The position numbers and the translations under genes are program-made. The notes under the pieces were generated by a model. That model saw nothing but the letters and a program-made list of their open reading frames with translations. It was not told the DNA's origin and made no database searches. Positions 1 through 8,390 of a stretch of DNA of 40,912 bases are shown piece after piece. Position 1 is the stretch's first letter. The number at the start of each line of letters is the position of its first letter. This DNA comes from Sporosarcina sp. (GTDB lineage Bacteria > Bacillota > Bacilli > Bacillales_A > Planococcaceae), in the NCBI RefSeq assembly GCF_029257255.1, contig NZ_JARICI010000040.1:1-40912 (forward strand). The letters run 5' to 3'.

Positions 1-96
1 TATATTCATTATTACAACAACAAACGTATCAAACAGAAATTGGCTGGCATGAGTCCGGTACAATACCGTCTACACACCAGCCAACTAGCTGCGTAA
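1..96 (+). CDS. C-terminal end of an IS3-family transposase (OrfB), cut by the window edge
   Basis: The window opens inside a reading frame that ends at a TAA at 94-96. The 31 visible residues include YNNKRIKQKLAGMSPVQYR, which is the typical C-terminal tail of the IS3-family (IS150-like) DDE integrase-type transposase. The catalytic DDE core lies outside the window, so integrity cannot be judged. It is followed at once by a sequence that fits the right inverted repeat of the element. Its role is transposition of its own element; it has no functional link to the genes that follow. Confidence 0.8.
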   Translation, partial: YIHYYNNKRIKQKLAGMSPVQYRLHTSQLAA

Positions 97-127
97 TATA
101 AAACTCTAACTTTTAGGGGTCACTACA
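1..127 (+). mobile_element. Right end of an IS3-family insertion sequence
   Basis: The transposase stop at 96 is followed by TAACTTTTAGGGGTCACTACA (108-127 region), which resembles the right terminal inverted repeat of IS150-group elements and ends with the expected CA at 126-127. The boundary is inferred from that dinucleotide and from the recalled consensus. The left end and any target duplication are outside the window. The element ends about 100 bases upstream of the sigma factor gene. Confidence 0.65.
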
Positions 128-159
128 TTGGAGACCTTTTTTATTTATTTTCAAATCGA

Positions 160-188
160 CAAACTTTTTGCAGACCAATTACGAATAT
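160..188 (+). promoter_or_regulatory. Possible ECF-type promoter of the sigma factor operon
   Basis: AAC at 162-164 followed by a T-run, and CGA at 182-184 after a 17-base gap, resemble the AAC / CGT-type bipartite promoter used by ECF sigma factors. This would fit autoregulation by the gene starting at 229. The match is short, so this is tentative. No good sigma-A promoter was seen in 128-228. Confidence 0.3.
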
Positions 189-228
189 ACTTAAGAGACA
201 ATGATATGTGGAAAGCATGTGGTGAATC

Positions 229-783
229 ATGGACAGAGAAAAACGCTGGATAAAACAAATACAGACGAACGCTAGTGAATCAGCAGCGAATGAACTCGTT
301 TCCAAGTATTACAAAGAAATCTATGCATTTAGCTATAAACAAACGTTGGACAAGGATCTCTCACTTGATTTGACGCAGGAGATATTCATTAGTGCTTTGC
401 AATCCATTCATACATATGATCGAAAAAAAGCTTCGTTTCGCACATGGCTTTACAGGTTGGCGTCTAATAAAATCGTTGATTACTATCGGTCTAAATCTTA
501 TCGATACACGCAAATGGCTAGACAAATTGATGACTATGAGATTATGGACGAGGAAGATATGGTAATTTCATTTGAATACAAAGAGGATGTTAAAAAAGTA
601 ACTGCAATTGTAAATGAGTTAGAATCCAGCGCACAATAGATTATCCGACTTAAACTGTTCGGAGAGTACACATTGAGAGAAATTGCTACGATGGAATCCA
701 TTCCTTTGTCGACAGTGAAAACAAGATACTATTCATCTTTAAAAAAGATACGTGCAGAAATGGAGGAGAGGAACGATGAATAA
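229..783 (+). pseudogene. ECF-type RNA polymerase sigma factor interrupted by an in-frame amber codon
   Basis: The frame opens with an ATG at 229 and encodes a sigma-70 region 2 (about residues 20-90, with LTQEIFISAL, FRTWLYRLASNKIVDYYR). It stops at TAG 637-639, just as region 4 begins. The same frame continues with no further stop to TAA 781-783 and encodes a good region 4 helix-turn-helix (IIRLKLFGEYTLREIATM, then STVKTRYYSSLKKIRAEME). The usual motif at this spot is SAQQIIRLK, so the TAG most likely replaced a Gln codon (CAG to TAG). Without region 4 the product cannot recognise a -35 element. The end overlaps the ATG of the next gene, as in an operon. A sequencing error or suppression of the stop are alternatives. 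Confidence 0.85.
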
Positions 784-1531
784 GGAAAGATTTAGCGTCC
801 CTGATTTGGATGAACAAACAATTCGGATTCAAATAGATAAGATTGTATCTGTAGGCGTGAAACCTAAACAAAATTTCCCATCGTATTTGAAGTCAATGAT
901 GCAGCAAGTCGGCTTACGGCATATATTCTCTGATCGTTTGGAAATCACATTCATTACATTACTAGTTACGATGATGATCGGATTGATTGTCTTTCTTCCA
1001 TACTATAATGAAATTCATGATATGTATGGCTATATCTTTTTGCTATCACCAATTCTGTTTCTGGTCTTGTCGATCTTCACGTATGTACGGAAAACGCAAA
1101 ATCATACGTATGACGTGGAAATGTCTTGTAAATATAACGTCTATCAAATTATCGCATTTAGGATGCTCGTTTTCAGTGTGTTTTCCAGTGTGCTAAATAC
1201 GATTGTCGTAGCAATTCTAGCTATACAATATGAAGAAATTCAATTCATGCGGGCGTTTCTACTTTCGATTACTGCTTTATTTTTGTTTTCCATTATTTTA
1301 CTATTTGCTTTGATGAAGCGAAGAACGACAGTAATTGTTGTCGGCACAGTTATAGGATGGACAATCGCAAATCTCGTTTTACAGTCGATAAATGTCAACT
1401 TATATAATGATTTGCTTATGAAAACACCCATTGTTGTCAATGCAGTAGTTTTACTCGTAATTGTATTTATGTATGTACGGTATTTGAAAAAATTAATACA
1501 GTTCAAGCAGACGGAAGGGGTATTTGAATGA
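776..1531 (+). CDS. Multi-pass membrane protein encoded with the ECF sigma factor
   Basis: This 251-residue protein has a cytoplasmic N-terminal stretch of about 60 residues and then roughly six hydrophobic segments. I chose ATG 776 because a GGAGGAGAGG site lies just upstream; a GTG at 752 in the same frame has none. The start overlaps the end of the sigma factor frame, and the stop overlaps the ATG of the ABC ATPase gene by four bases, so the three are translationally coupled. By position it could be a membrane anti-sigma factor or an accessory subunit of the transporter. I do not recognise the family, and there is no visible zinc-binding anti-sigma motif. Confidence 0.8.
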   Translation: MNKERFSVPDLDEQTIRIQIDKIVSVGVKPKQNFPSYLKSMMQQVGLRHIFSDRLEITFITLLVTMMIGLIVFLPYYNEIHDMYGYIFLLSPILFLVLSIFTYVRKTQNHTYDVEMSCKYNVYQIIAFRMLVFSVFSSVLNTIVVAILAIQYEEIQFMRAFLLSITALFLFSIILLFALMKRRTTVIVVGTVIGWTIANLVLQSINVNLYNDLLMKTPIVVNAVVLLVIVFMYVRYLKKLIQFKQTEGVFE

Positions 1532-2403
1532 TTGTTGTAAAAGATGTAAGCAAGCAATATGGGGACTTTACTGCACTACAAAATGTGAATCTCGAGTTCA
1601 GTAATGGTCTATATGGTTTACTAGCACCGAATGGGGCTGGAAAGACAACGTTAATAAAAATGTTGGCGACATTGATATCCCCGACCAAAGGAGAAATCTT
1701 ATATAACGGAAAGAATATTAACGATATGGATGATCAATATCGTGAAATGCTCGGCTATTTACCACAGCAATTCGGCTACTACAAAAACTATTCACCTAAG
1801 CAATACTTGCTCTACTTGGCGGCGCTAAAAGGAATTGGTAAAAAAGAAGCCCTTAGTAAGATTGACGAGTTATTACAGAAAGTAGCCTTAAGCGATGTCG
1901 TGAATAAAAAGATGAAGAAGTTTTCCGGTGGGATGATTCAACGTGTCGGCATTGCACAAGCGTTACTGAATGATCCGGAAATTCTTATTTTGGACGAGCC
2001 GACAGCGGGACTCGACCCGAAAGAACGCGCGCGTTTCAGGCACTTGCTAACGGATTTAGCACGTGAACGACTCGTCATCATCTCAACACATATCGTATCG
2101 GATATTGAATCGATTGCAAATGAAATAATTATGATTAGAAATAAACAGTTACTCTATAAAGATTCGGTTGAAGACATATGTGCGACGTTAAATGGGAGTG
2201 TTTTTGAAACAACCATCGACTTTGACCAGTTGGAATACTTTCGACAAAAATACATCTTACTTTCCGAAAAGCAGGAATACGGACAAATGACCGTCCGTTT
2301 CATTCATAAAGTCCATTCGGAAGATGAATGGACATCTGTTCCTCCGCAACTAGAGGATGTATTCTTATACGAATACCGGGATGAGTTAGAAGGGGAAAAC
2401 TAA
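1528..2403 (+). CDS. ABC transporter ATP-binding protein
   Basis: This 291-residue cytoplasmic ATPase is of the ABC-2 exporter type. Visible motifs are a Walker A (LLAPNGAGKTT, Lys39; the first Gly of the loop is Ala33), the Q-loop region YLPQQFGYY, the signature FSGGMIQRVG near residues 132-141, Walker B ILILDEP (Asp156, Glu157), the D-loop AGLDP, and the switch histidine in IISTH. A C-terminal extension of about 80 residues follows. The ATG overlaps the preceding stop and its own TAA overlaps the first permease ATG (TAATG). It presumably powers export or removal of a substrate through the two permeases downstream; the substrate is unknown. Confidence 0.93.
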   Translation: MIVVKDVSKQYGDFTALQNVNLEFSNGLYGLLAPNGAGKTTLIKMLATLISPTKGEILYNGKNINDMDDQYREMLGYLPQQFGYYKNYSPKQYLLYLAALKGIGKKEALSKIDELLQKVALSDVVNKKMKKFSGGMIQRVGIAQALLNDPEILILDEPTAGLDPKERARFRHLLTDLARERLVIISTHIVSDIESIANEIIMIRNKQLLYKDSVEDICATLNGSVFETTIDFDQLEYFRQKYILLSEKQEYGQMTVRFIHKVHSEDEWTSVPPQLEDVFLYEYRDELEGEN

Positions 2404-3653
2404 TGCGCATTTTCCTTCATGAATGTAAAAAGGCACTAACATCGCCTATTTTAATCACATTACTTATCGTTTTCTCTGCTTTTAATATCTTCATCATCGT
2501 CAGTTCATCCGACCATAAAGAAGAATTGAAAATGGTGAATGAAATTATTGATCGATACGGTAGAGAAATAACTGACGAATCGCTGAAGCAGTTCGAAAAA
2601 GACATTCAAAGTGACCTCTCGGAGTTAACAGAAATCACCGGTAAGCAATTTGAGAGTATTTATGATTTTTTGGATGGATTACGATTTGAGGAGCAGGAAC
2701 AATATAGCGACAGAGACTGGGAATTCTTCAATAGCTTACAACTAAAGGAAATGTACTTTGGTATGGCAAATTCGATTGACGCAAGTTATGCGGAAATTGA
2801 TGTGCAAGATGGGGCACGTGGTGATCTAAATGGTTATGGGATAAGCGGAAAAGCCGCTGAAACTTATTTACGAGAAAATGAAGAATTTGCGAAACGTTTT
2901 AAGGAAATGATCAAAAATGAAGAGCATAAAGAGTGGTTTTTTGCAGGTAAGCCGTATTTCATGCATAGTTTTCTCTTCAAGACGGTATTCATGCACATCA
3001 TAATTGAGTCACTGCTGTTGATTGTCTTGATGACCGCGCTAATTACTTCGTATGAGTTTGAGAACAGGACACAGCTGCTTACATACTCGACACGCCGTGG
3101 CAGAAAGTTGATGAAGGACAAGTTGGCTGCATCATTGACAGTTTCTACAGTTATTTCACTATTTTTATTCACGATTACGCTCGGAACATATTTCTTCCTA
3201 TTCGATTACTCACATGTTTGGAAAACGTCGATTAGCAGTGCGTTGAATTGGGAAAAACCTTTTCCTTATGTCTCCTGGTGGGATCTATCCGTAGGTGAAT
3301 TTTTAGTGGGAGTACTTGTACTTGTTTTCATCATCCAACTGCTATTTTCAGGTTTGACTTTTGCCTTAGCTGTCATAGTGAAAAACAGTTACATTACATT
3401 CTTTCTCGTTGCAACGTTATTTATCCTAGCATGGCTTTTACCAACCTTCATGCCGAAGTCCTCCAACCTGTTTTTCGTATCTTCATATACATTATCAACA
3501 CTAACGATGGCAATATCGCAATCGTTCATGGGAAGCAGCGGATTGATCCTGTTCAAGAACTTTGAATGGATGACAATTAGCTGCTGGACGATTATTACGA
3601 TTGTTTTTTGTACCATAACGTATAAACGCTTTAGAAAAATGGACATTCAGTAA
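2403..3653 (+). CDS. ABC-2 type transporter permease subunit, first of two paralogues
   Basis: The protein has 416 residues. One N-terminal membrane segment (about residues 13-32) is followed by an acidic, hydrophilic region of roughly 150 residues, expected outside the membrane, and then about five more membrane helices. The cytoplasmic loop YSTRRGRKLMKDK resembles YTTKKGRNLFKTK in the next gene, and VSWWDLSVGEF matches VSWFDPTFFQF there, so the two are diverged tandem duplicates. Start overlap with the ATPase gene indicates co-translation. Substrate unknown; such sigma-linked ABC-2 exporters are often tied to envelope stress or peptide resistance, which is inference only. Confidence 0.88.
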   Translation: MRIFLHECKKALTSPILITLLIVFSAFNIFIIVSSSDHKEELKMVNEIIDRYGREITDESLKQFEKDIQSDLSELTEITGKQFESIYDFLDGLRFEEQEQYSDRDWEFFNSLQLKEMYFGMANSIDASYAEIDVQDGARGDLNGYGISGKAAETYLRENEEFAKRFKEMIKNEEHKEWFFAGKPYFMHSFLFKTVFMHIIIESLLLIVLMTALITSYEFENRTQLLTYSTRRGRKLMKDKLAASLTVSTVISLFLFTITLGTYFFLFDYSHVWKTSISSALNWEKPFPYVSWWDLSVGEFLVGVLVLVFIIQLLFSGLTFALAVIVKNSYITFFLVATLFILAWLLPTFMPKSSNLFFVSSYTLSTLTMAISQSFMGSSGLILFKNFEWMTISCWTIITIVFCTITYKRFRKMDIQ

Positions 3654-3666
3654 GGGGGTAGGGACA

Positions 3667-4797
3667 ATGCGTGTATTATGGAATGAATTGAAAAAGATAT
3701 TAACGTGGAAGATGCTTGTATTTCTTATTTTTATTAATAGTGTTCTGTATTTTCTGCTCATTGAGTTTGATATTAAATATTTTCCGAATGGTTTGGATGA
3801 CAGTTCATCTTATACGATAGGAATTGAAATGATCGATAAATATGGAATAACAATGGATGAAGACGAGTTTATTGACTTTAAAAAGACGTATTCTGACCTA
3901 GTCGAGGAAGCAGATCATTATTTGCAGTCTAGAGAAGAATTCGTTAATGAAGGACTAGAATCTTATGAAAAGTTTCAGTCCTATGATTGGTGGAATTCTC
4001 CGGAAAAAATAAGCAAGCTTCATGATGATTTGTTTTTTCACCAATCAGTTAATCTTTTTTGGGAGTTACAGGAGCGAGAGCAATTGCTTAGTTTTTTTGA
4101 GTATAAAGAAATCATCACAGACGAATTCAATAAACAACAGAAAAAACGTTGGGAAGAATTTATTGAACAAGAAAAATTTGGTGTCTATACGGATGTGGCC
4201 ATTAAGAATTTTAAAACGTTCATTGCTAATGTTGGCATTGCCATACTTTTCAGCGTCGTACTAGTCATCTCTCCAACTATCTTGAAAGATCGTTCGAGAC
4301 AACTTGTGCCACTACAATATACAACAAAAAAAGGACGAAATCTTTTCAAAACAAAAATTCTCGCAGGTGTCATTGCGACATTCATAGTAATCACAGCATC
4401 GTTGTCTGTTTATCTTAGTTTATATTCTTTGAATAACACATCCATGTTTTTTGACGTACGAGTTAATACCTTTATTGGAAATGTATCCTGGTTCGACCCG
4501 ACATTCTTCCAATTCATATTGCTGTGCATTGCTGGAATCTATACTATCGGGCTAGTCTTTGCATTACTTTCCATGGCATTCTCAAGTCTCGTTCCGAATA
4601 TGGTTTCATTGATAGGTATTCAAATTCCATTTGTTGTCGGGTTTCTAATCGTTGGGTTATATCCATTGTTGCCTGAGATGATTTCCATATGGAATCCGAA
4701 GTGGCTGTCACTGATTTCTTATTGTGCGATGATTATCATTGTGATTATATTTACCGCGATTTTATGGAAACGGGAAAAGAAGTTGGATATTTTATAA
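3667..4797 (+). CDS. ABC-2 type transporter permease subunit, second paralogue
   Basis: The 376-residue protein has the same architecture as its upstream neighbour: an N-terminal helix (about residues 15-35), an acidic extracytoplasmic domain (about 40-170) with EMIDKYG echoing EIIDRYG in the partner, then about five helices. An AGGGGGTAGGGACA ribosome site precedes ATG 3667, only 13 bases after the previous stop. It probably forms a heterodimeric channel with the first permease. It is the last gene of the operon; a hairpin terminator follows directly. Confidence 0.88.
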   Translation: MRVLWNELKKILTWKMLVFLIFINSVLYFLLIEFDIKYFPNGLDDSSSYTIGIEMIDKYGITMDEDEFIDFKKTYSDLVEEADHYLQSREEFVNEGLESYEKFQSYDWWNSPEKISKLHDDLFFHQSVNLFWELQEREQLLSFFEYKEIITDEFNKQQKKRWEEFIEQEKFGVYTDVAIKNFKTFIANVGIAILFSVVLVISPTILKDRSRQLVPLQYTTKKGRNLFKTKILAGVIATFIVITASLSVYLSLYSLNNTSMFFDVRVNTFIGNVSWFDPTFFQFILLCIAGIYTIGLVFALLSMAFSSLVPNMVSLIGIQIPFVVGFLIVGLYPLLPEMISIWNPKWLSLISYCAMIIIVIIFTAILWKREKKLDIL

Positions 4798-4800
4798 TGA

Positions 4801-4836
4801 AAAAACGAGATCCCACAAAGGGTTCTCGTTTTTTGT
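4801..4836 (+). terminator. Rho-independent terminator of the sigma/ABC operon
   Basis: ACGAGATCCC (4805-4814) pairs with GGGTTCTCGT (4820-4829) with one mismatch, and a T-run follows. It starts two bases after the permease stop codon. Confidence 0.85.
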
Positions 4837-5064
4837 TTTGATAAAAAATCATTTTTTTAATCGATTCGACTAATTCGTTTAAGAGTTTGATACAATTAAC
4901 ATGAAATGATAATTTATTTAGTTCATCAATCGGGGGCATTTGTTTAATAGTATAAGTCTAATTACTCATTTAAATTAAATGGATTAGGCTTTTATTTTTA
5001 ATATTCTAAGCGTCGCACCACTGGTAAACTATTTCGACAAGTGGTGAAATCCTTGGCAAAAAGG
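4837..5064. other. Gene-free stretch with two imperfect inverted repeats
   Basis: No convincing gene is present. AAGTCTAAT near 4955 pairs with ATTAGGCTT near 4984 and is followed by T-rich sequence, like a weak terminator. CACCACT (5016-5022) pairs with AGTGGTG (5040-5046). The function of these is unclear; they could be remnants of a mobile element. Confidence 0.4.
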
Positions 5065-5103
5065 AAGAGTCCTAATTCATATACACGAATTAGGACTCTT
5101 TTG
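5065..5103. terminator. Strong palindromic terminator, probably for ypsA (minus strand)
   Basis: AAGAGTCCTAATTC (5065-5078) and GAATTAGGACTCTT (5087-5100) form a perfect 14-bp stem with an 8-base loop, with T-runs on both strands. It lies downstream of the minus-strand ypsA gene. Confidence 0.85.
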
Positions 5104-5167
5104 GTGTTTATTTGATTTCTATACCGGTGAACTGAACGGTTTACGCTTTTATAGACGTACGCTTTCT

Positions 5168-5725
5168 TTATTCCCACTGTTCACGCTGTAAATCCTCAGC
5201 AATCAGCTGCAGATCATCAGCGGTAATAGTTAAAAGTTCATAATCTGTTGTTTCAGCTAATTGTGCAGCTATCTGCTTAATGAATTTTGGAGAACCTTCA
5301 TTCTCTTCATCGTATACAAGCAGCAAAGCATCAGAGTTGCGCAGAAGAAATTTATTCTTCTCTACGAATTGCCAGGGTGCCTCGTAGGGTTTGTTTGTTA
5401 GACTCACGGAGTAGTCTGCCATTGCGATGATCTGTTCATACATTTCTTTCTTCTCATCATTCCAGTTGGCCTGCTGATCGAGGAAAGGAGTGATGACTGC
5501 ATATTGCAGCTCCGGATAATCTTCCTGCAGTTCCCATACGCACTCGACCGCCCAAGTTTCAATTCCGAGCTGTCCACTGACGATCACCCATTCCAATCCT
5601 TGATCAAGCAAGGCGAGAAGGTGATCGGTCAATGCTTTTTTTATAATAGCGATACCGGGATGCTGTTCATTGAAAATGCCTAATTCATGAGCTTTGTAGC
5701 CGCTGATCAACAGTCGTTTGATCAT
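5168..5725 (-). CDS. ypsA: YpsA family protein (SLOG superfamily, DUF1273)
   Basis: The 185-residue protein starts with LLISGYKAHELGIF and contains WVIVSGQLGIE and LQYAVITPF, the landmarks of YpsA from Bacilli, a Rossmann-like SLOG fold thought to bind a nucleotide or sugar ligand. In B. subtilis YpsA has been linked to cell division control; its ligand is unknown. Here its ATG overlaps the TGA of the acyl-CoA dehydrogenase gene upstream by four bases (ATGA), so the two are translationally coupled. That context is not the one I associate with ypsA. Length matches the family. Confidence 0.88.
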   Translation of the reverse strand: MIKRLLISGYKAHELGIFNEQHPGIAIIKKALTDHLLALLDQGLEWVIVSGQLGIETWAVECVWELQEDYPELQYAVITPFLDQQANWNDEKKEMYEQIIAMADYSVSLTNKPYEAPWQFVEKNKFLLRNSDALLLVYDEENEGSPKFIKQIAAQLAETTDYELLTITADDLQLIAEDLQREQWE

Positions 5726-6882
5726 TGCCGACCGCTGATTGCTGCGTGAGCTAATTTAGTGATTGTCATATCATCCATTGGAGGATTATGAAGACCTGCA
5801 CGCACATCGCGGTAATAGCGCTGAAGTGGATTTGACAGCTCAAGGCTTTTAGCGCCTACAATGCGCATGGCAAGATTAACGATTTCAATTGCACTGTTCG
5901 TGACAATCGACTTCGCAACACCCAACTCATTCTGTAAATGAATCCGGCGCTCCGGGTTATCGTATATACCTGCAATATCATAAAGCAAATGGCGTGCTTT
6001 GATCAGTTCTAGATCCATTTTGCCGATTTGTGTCTGGATATTGAAGAGGGAAGAAATCGGTTCATTCATACTGTTTGGCTGATAAGTAGCTGCAAAATGA
6101 ACCGCATAATCACGTGCTGCCTGTGCAATTCCCAGATAACAGGCTGGGATATGAAGCAGCCAGCCATTTTGAGTGTTTCTAGAGCTACCTGCTTGATCCA
6201 ATTCAACGAGTTGTTCCGGATCCACATGTACCTGTTCCAAAACTAATGTCTGACTCTCAGTTCCGCGCATGGAAATCGTATGCCAGGTTTCTTTAATGGA
6301 AAGTCCAACTGATTCACGCGGAATCAAAAAGAAGCCAGTAGATTGTTTATCCTCCACCCATGCTAAAACTAAAAAGTGGGTGAGAGCAGGAGCCATAGTA
6401 GTGAAAGTCTTCTCGCCCGTTATAATCCAGCCGTTTTCTGAACGTTCTGCAGTTGTGTGCGGACGGCCGCCGCGTGTAGGGCTTCCTGTCTGAGCTTCAG
6501 TTGCAGAGCGATTGACCAGGGCGCCATTTTGGATAACTTCGCTGAAATGATCGAGTTGTTCAGGAGACCATAATGATTTTTCGAAAATGTTGCCGACAGT
6601 TGCCTGATGCCAACCGATTGCCAGTGCACTAGAACTGTCGAATTTTGCAATTGTCTCTTGGAAGAGCACCATATCCGTCACCTTGATTCCGGCTCCGCCG
6701 TACTGTTCGGGTAAGATTAACGAAGTATAGCCCATTTCAACAAGTTTTTGTATATTCTCTTTTGGAAATTTGGATAGTCTGTCAGACGGCTCTGAAAAGC
6801 TGCTGAAAAACGGACCTGCCTCAGTCAATTCATTGACCCATCGGCGTTGAAAGTCCGTTGTGATAAAAAGTTCTGTTGACAA
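5722..6882 (-). CDS. Acyl-CoA dehydrogenase family flavoprotein (YdbM-like)
   Basis: About 386 residues with the full acyl-CoA dehydrogenase layout: an N-terminal helical domain (LILPEQYGGAGIKVTDMVLFQETIAKFDSS), the middle beta domain (SGSPTRGG-like segment, WIITGEKTFTT, GTESQTLVLEQVHV) and a C-terminal helical domain ending with YYRDVRAGLHNPPMDDM. FAD-dependent oxidation of an acyl-CoA or similar thioester is expected; the substrate cannot be told. I prefer the TTG at 6882 because AGGA sits at a proper distance; the GTG at 6891 is one base from it. It is most like B. subtilis YdbM as I recall it. ypsA follows with a 4-base overlap. Confidence 0.85.
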   Translation of the reverse strand: MSTELFITTDFQRRWVNELTEAGPFFSSFSEPSDRLSKFPKENIQKLVEMGYTSLILPEQYGGAGIKVTDMVLFQETIAKFDSSSALAIGWHQATVGNIFEKSLWSPEQLDHFSEVIQNGALVNRSATEAQTGSPTRGGRPHTTAERSENGWIITGEKTFTTMAPALTHFLVLAWVEDKQSTGFFLIPRESVGLSIKETWHTISMRGTESQTLVLEQVHVDPEQLVELDQAGSSRNTQNGWLLHIPACYLGIAQAARDYAVHFAATYQPNSMNEPISSLFNIQTQIGKMDLELIKARHLLYDIAGIYDNPERRIHLQNELGVAKSIVTNSAIEIVNLAMRIVGAKSLELSNPLQRYYRDVRAGLHNPPMDDMTITKLAHAAISGRQ

Positions 6883-7059
6883 GAGTAACACGTCCTAACT
6901 GCTTCAGTCTTCATTCATTCATTGATTATTTCTATATAGCATGTATGTATAAAAACAAGAAATCCTTGAGCATCTCCGTCAAGGTCATGAAATTATAGTA
7001 TACTAGAAAATTAAATAAAATACCATTCAGAAGAACAAAAAACTAGCAGGAATTACAGA

Positions 7060-7965
7060 TTACATCATGACTAAATAGAGCACGATCGGTATAGTCACCA
7101 GGCTCAATAACGTAGTAGCAAGGGTAGTGAATGATACCAAATCAGGTTCGGTTCCAAACTGCACGGCAAACATCGTCGTATTCGCTGATCCGGGCATTGC
7201 CGCCTGGATAATGAGCACAGCTTTCAGCAAATTATCGACTGGAAGGAAAAACAAAATAACAACCGCTAGTAAAGGAGAGAAAACCATCCGGATTAGTGTA
7301 GCAGCTGTAACGTAGCGATAAGCAACCCGCTTACGAACAATCATGGCTAACTGCATGCCGAGAACGAGCATCACCACGGGAATGGAAGCGTCTGCTATCA
7401 AATCAACCCCCTGCATCATGGAGTCCGACAGGTTAATAGAAGTGTATTGAAAAATAACACCTAGAATGGCAGCATAGATCAACGGCATTCGAATGACGCG
7501 CTGCATTGAATCCCGCCATGTTGCCTGTGCTTCTCCGCCCATAGAAGCGAAGAAAATGCCTATGGAATTCATGAGGATCGATTGAAATACCATCATGATG
7601 ACTCCGTAATCAAAAGCATCAGTACCGAAAGCGAATAATACAACTGGTACACCGTAATTTCCGCTGTTCATAAAAGCCGCACTCAGTATCATTGCTGAAC
7701 GTTCTGATCGGGAAGCTTTCATTGCGCTAGCTGTCAACCACACTGTTATAAATAGCACAGCCAGCAATATGATAGCGAATGCAGCAATATAGAGATACGT
7801 GCTGTCCAACTCATTCTTATAAAATGTACGAAAAGCTAGAAATGGTGACATTAAGTAAAGTGCTGCTGTGGAGAGGGTCTTAATATCGAATGAAAGAAGC
7901 TTCTGACCAATGAAGCCGATTAAAAAGATAAATAGTACAGGTGCGATAATACCGATAAGTTCCAA
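7060..7965 (-). CDS. AEC (auxin efflux carrier) family transporter
   Basis: A 301-residue integral membrane protein with about ten hydrophobic segments. The paired halves of the AEC fold are visible (for example MNSGNYGVPVVLFAFG near residue 100 and IIQAAMPGSANTTMFAVQFG near residue 260). The start is a TTG at 7965 with AAAGGGCGG six bases upstream. Family members export small carboxylates such as malate or take part in malolactic-type transport; the substrate here is unknown. It is followed by no clear strong terminator before the dehydrogenase region. Confidence 0.88.
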   Translation of the reverse strand: MELIGIIAPVLFIFLIGFIGQKLLSFDIKTLSTAALYLMSPFLAFRTFYKNELDSTYLYIAAFAIILLAVLFITVWLTASAMKASRSERSAMILSAAFMNSGNYGVPVVLFAFGTDAFDYGVIMMVFQSILMNSIGIFFASMGGEAQATWRDSMQRVIRMPLIYAAILGVIFQYTSINLSDSMMQGVDLIADASIPVVMLVLGMQLAMIVRKRVAYRYVTAATLIRMVFSPLLAVVILFFLPVDNLLKAVLIIQAAMPGSANTTMFAVQFGTEPDLVSFTTLATTLLSLVTIPIVLYLVMM

Positions 7966-8390
7966 GAAGATTCCGCCCTTTCTGAGCTGTCAATCTATTA
8001 TAAACATTTTAAGTGAACGGAATCTAGAGATTTACAAGGAAAAGAAAAAAAGGGATCTACTCTTATATAAAACCACATGTATAAGAATGCATGTTACTGT
8101 ATAGTTAAGTTGCACAGAGTAATGAAGTGGCAATGAAATGGAAGAATATTTTTGATGTGAGTGCAGGTATAATGGAACTAGTTTTAATATGATAAATATT
8201 TATATGTGTAGTCTAATTACCTAATTTTAACTACAAATCGATATTAACAGACAAACAATGAGTGTTTGGTTTCATTTTTATGCGTAGAATATACCACACT
8301 ATATACGCATGTAACATATTACGGTATAATTACGTATAAATGAATGCTTCCGCATAAGTATTCAATTGATTGAATAAAGGGGATGAAATC
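7966..8390. other. Divergent intergenic region between the AEC transporter and the chemoreceptor
   Basis: No gene seen in 425 bases. A TATAAT at 8325-8330 could serve the chemoreceptor, but the -35 is poor. ATGCGTA (8280-8286) and TACGCAT (8304-8310) are an inverted repeat just upstream and may be an operator. I found no clear sigma-D (motility) promoter. Confidence 0.4.
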
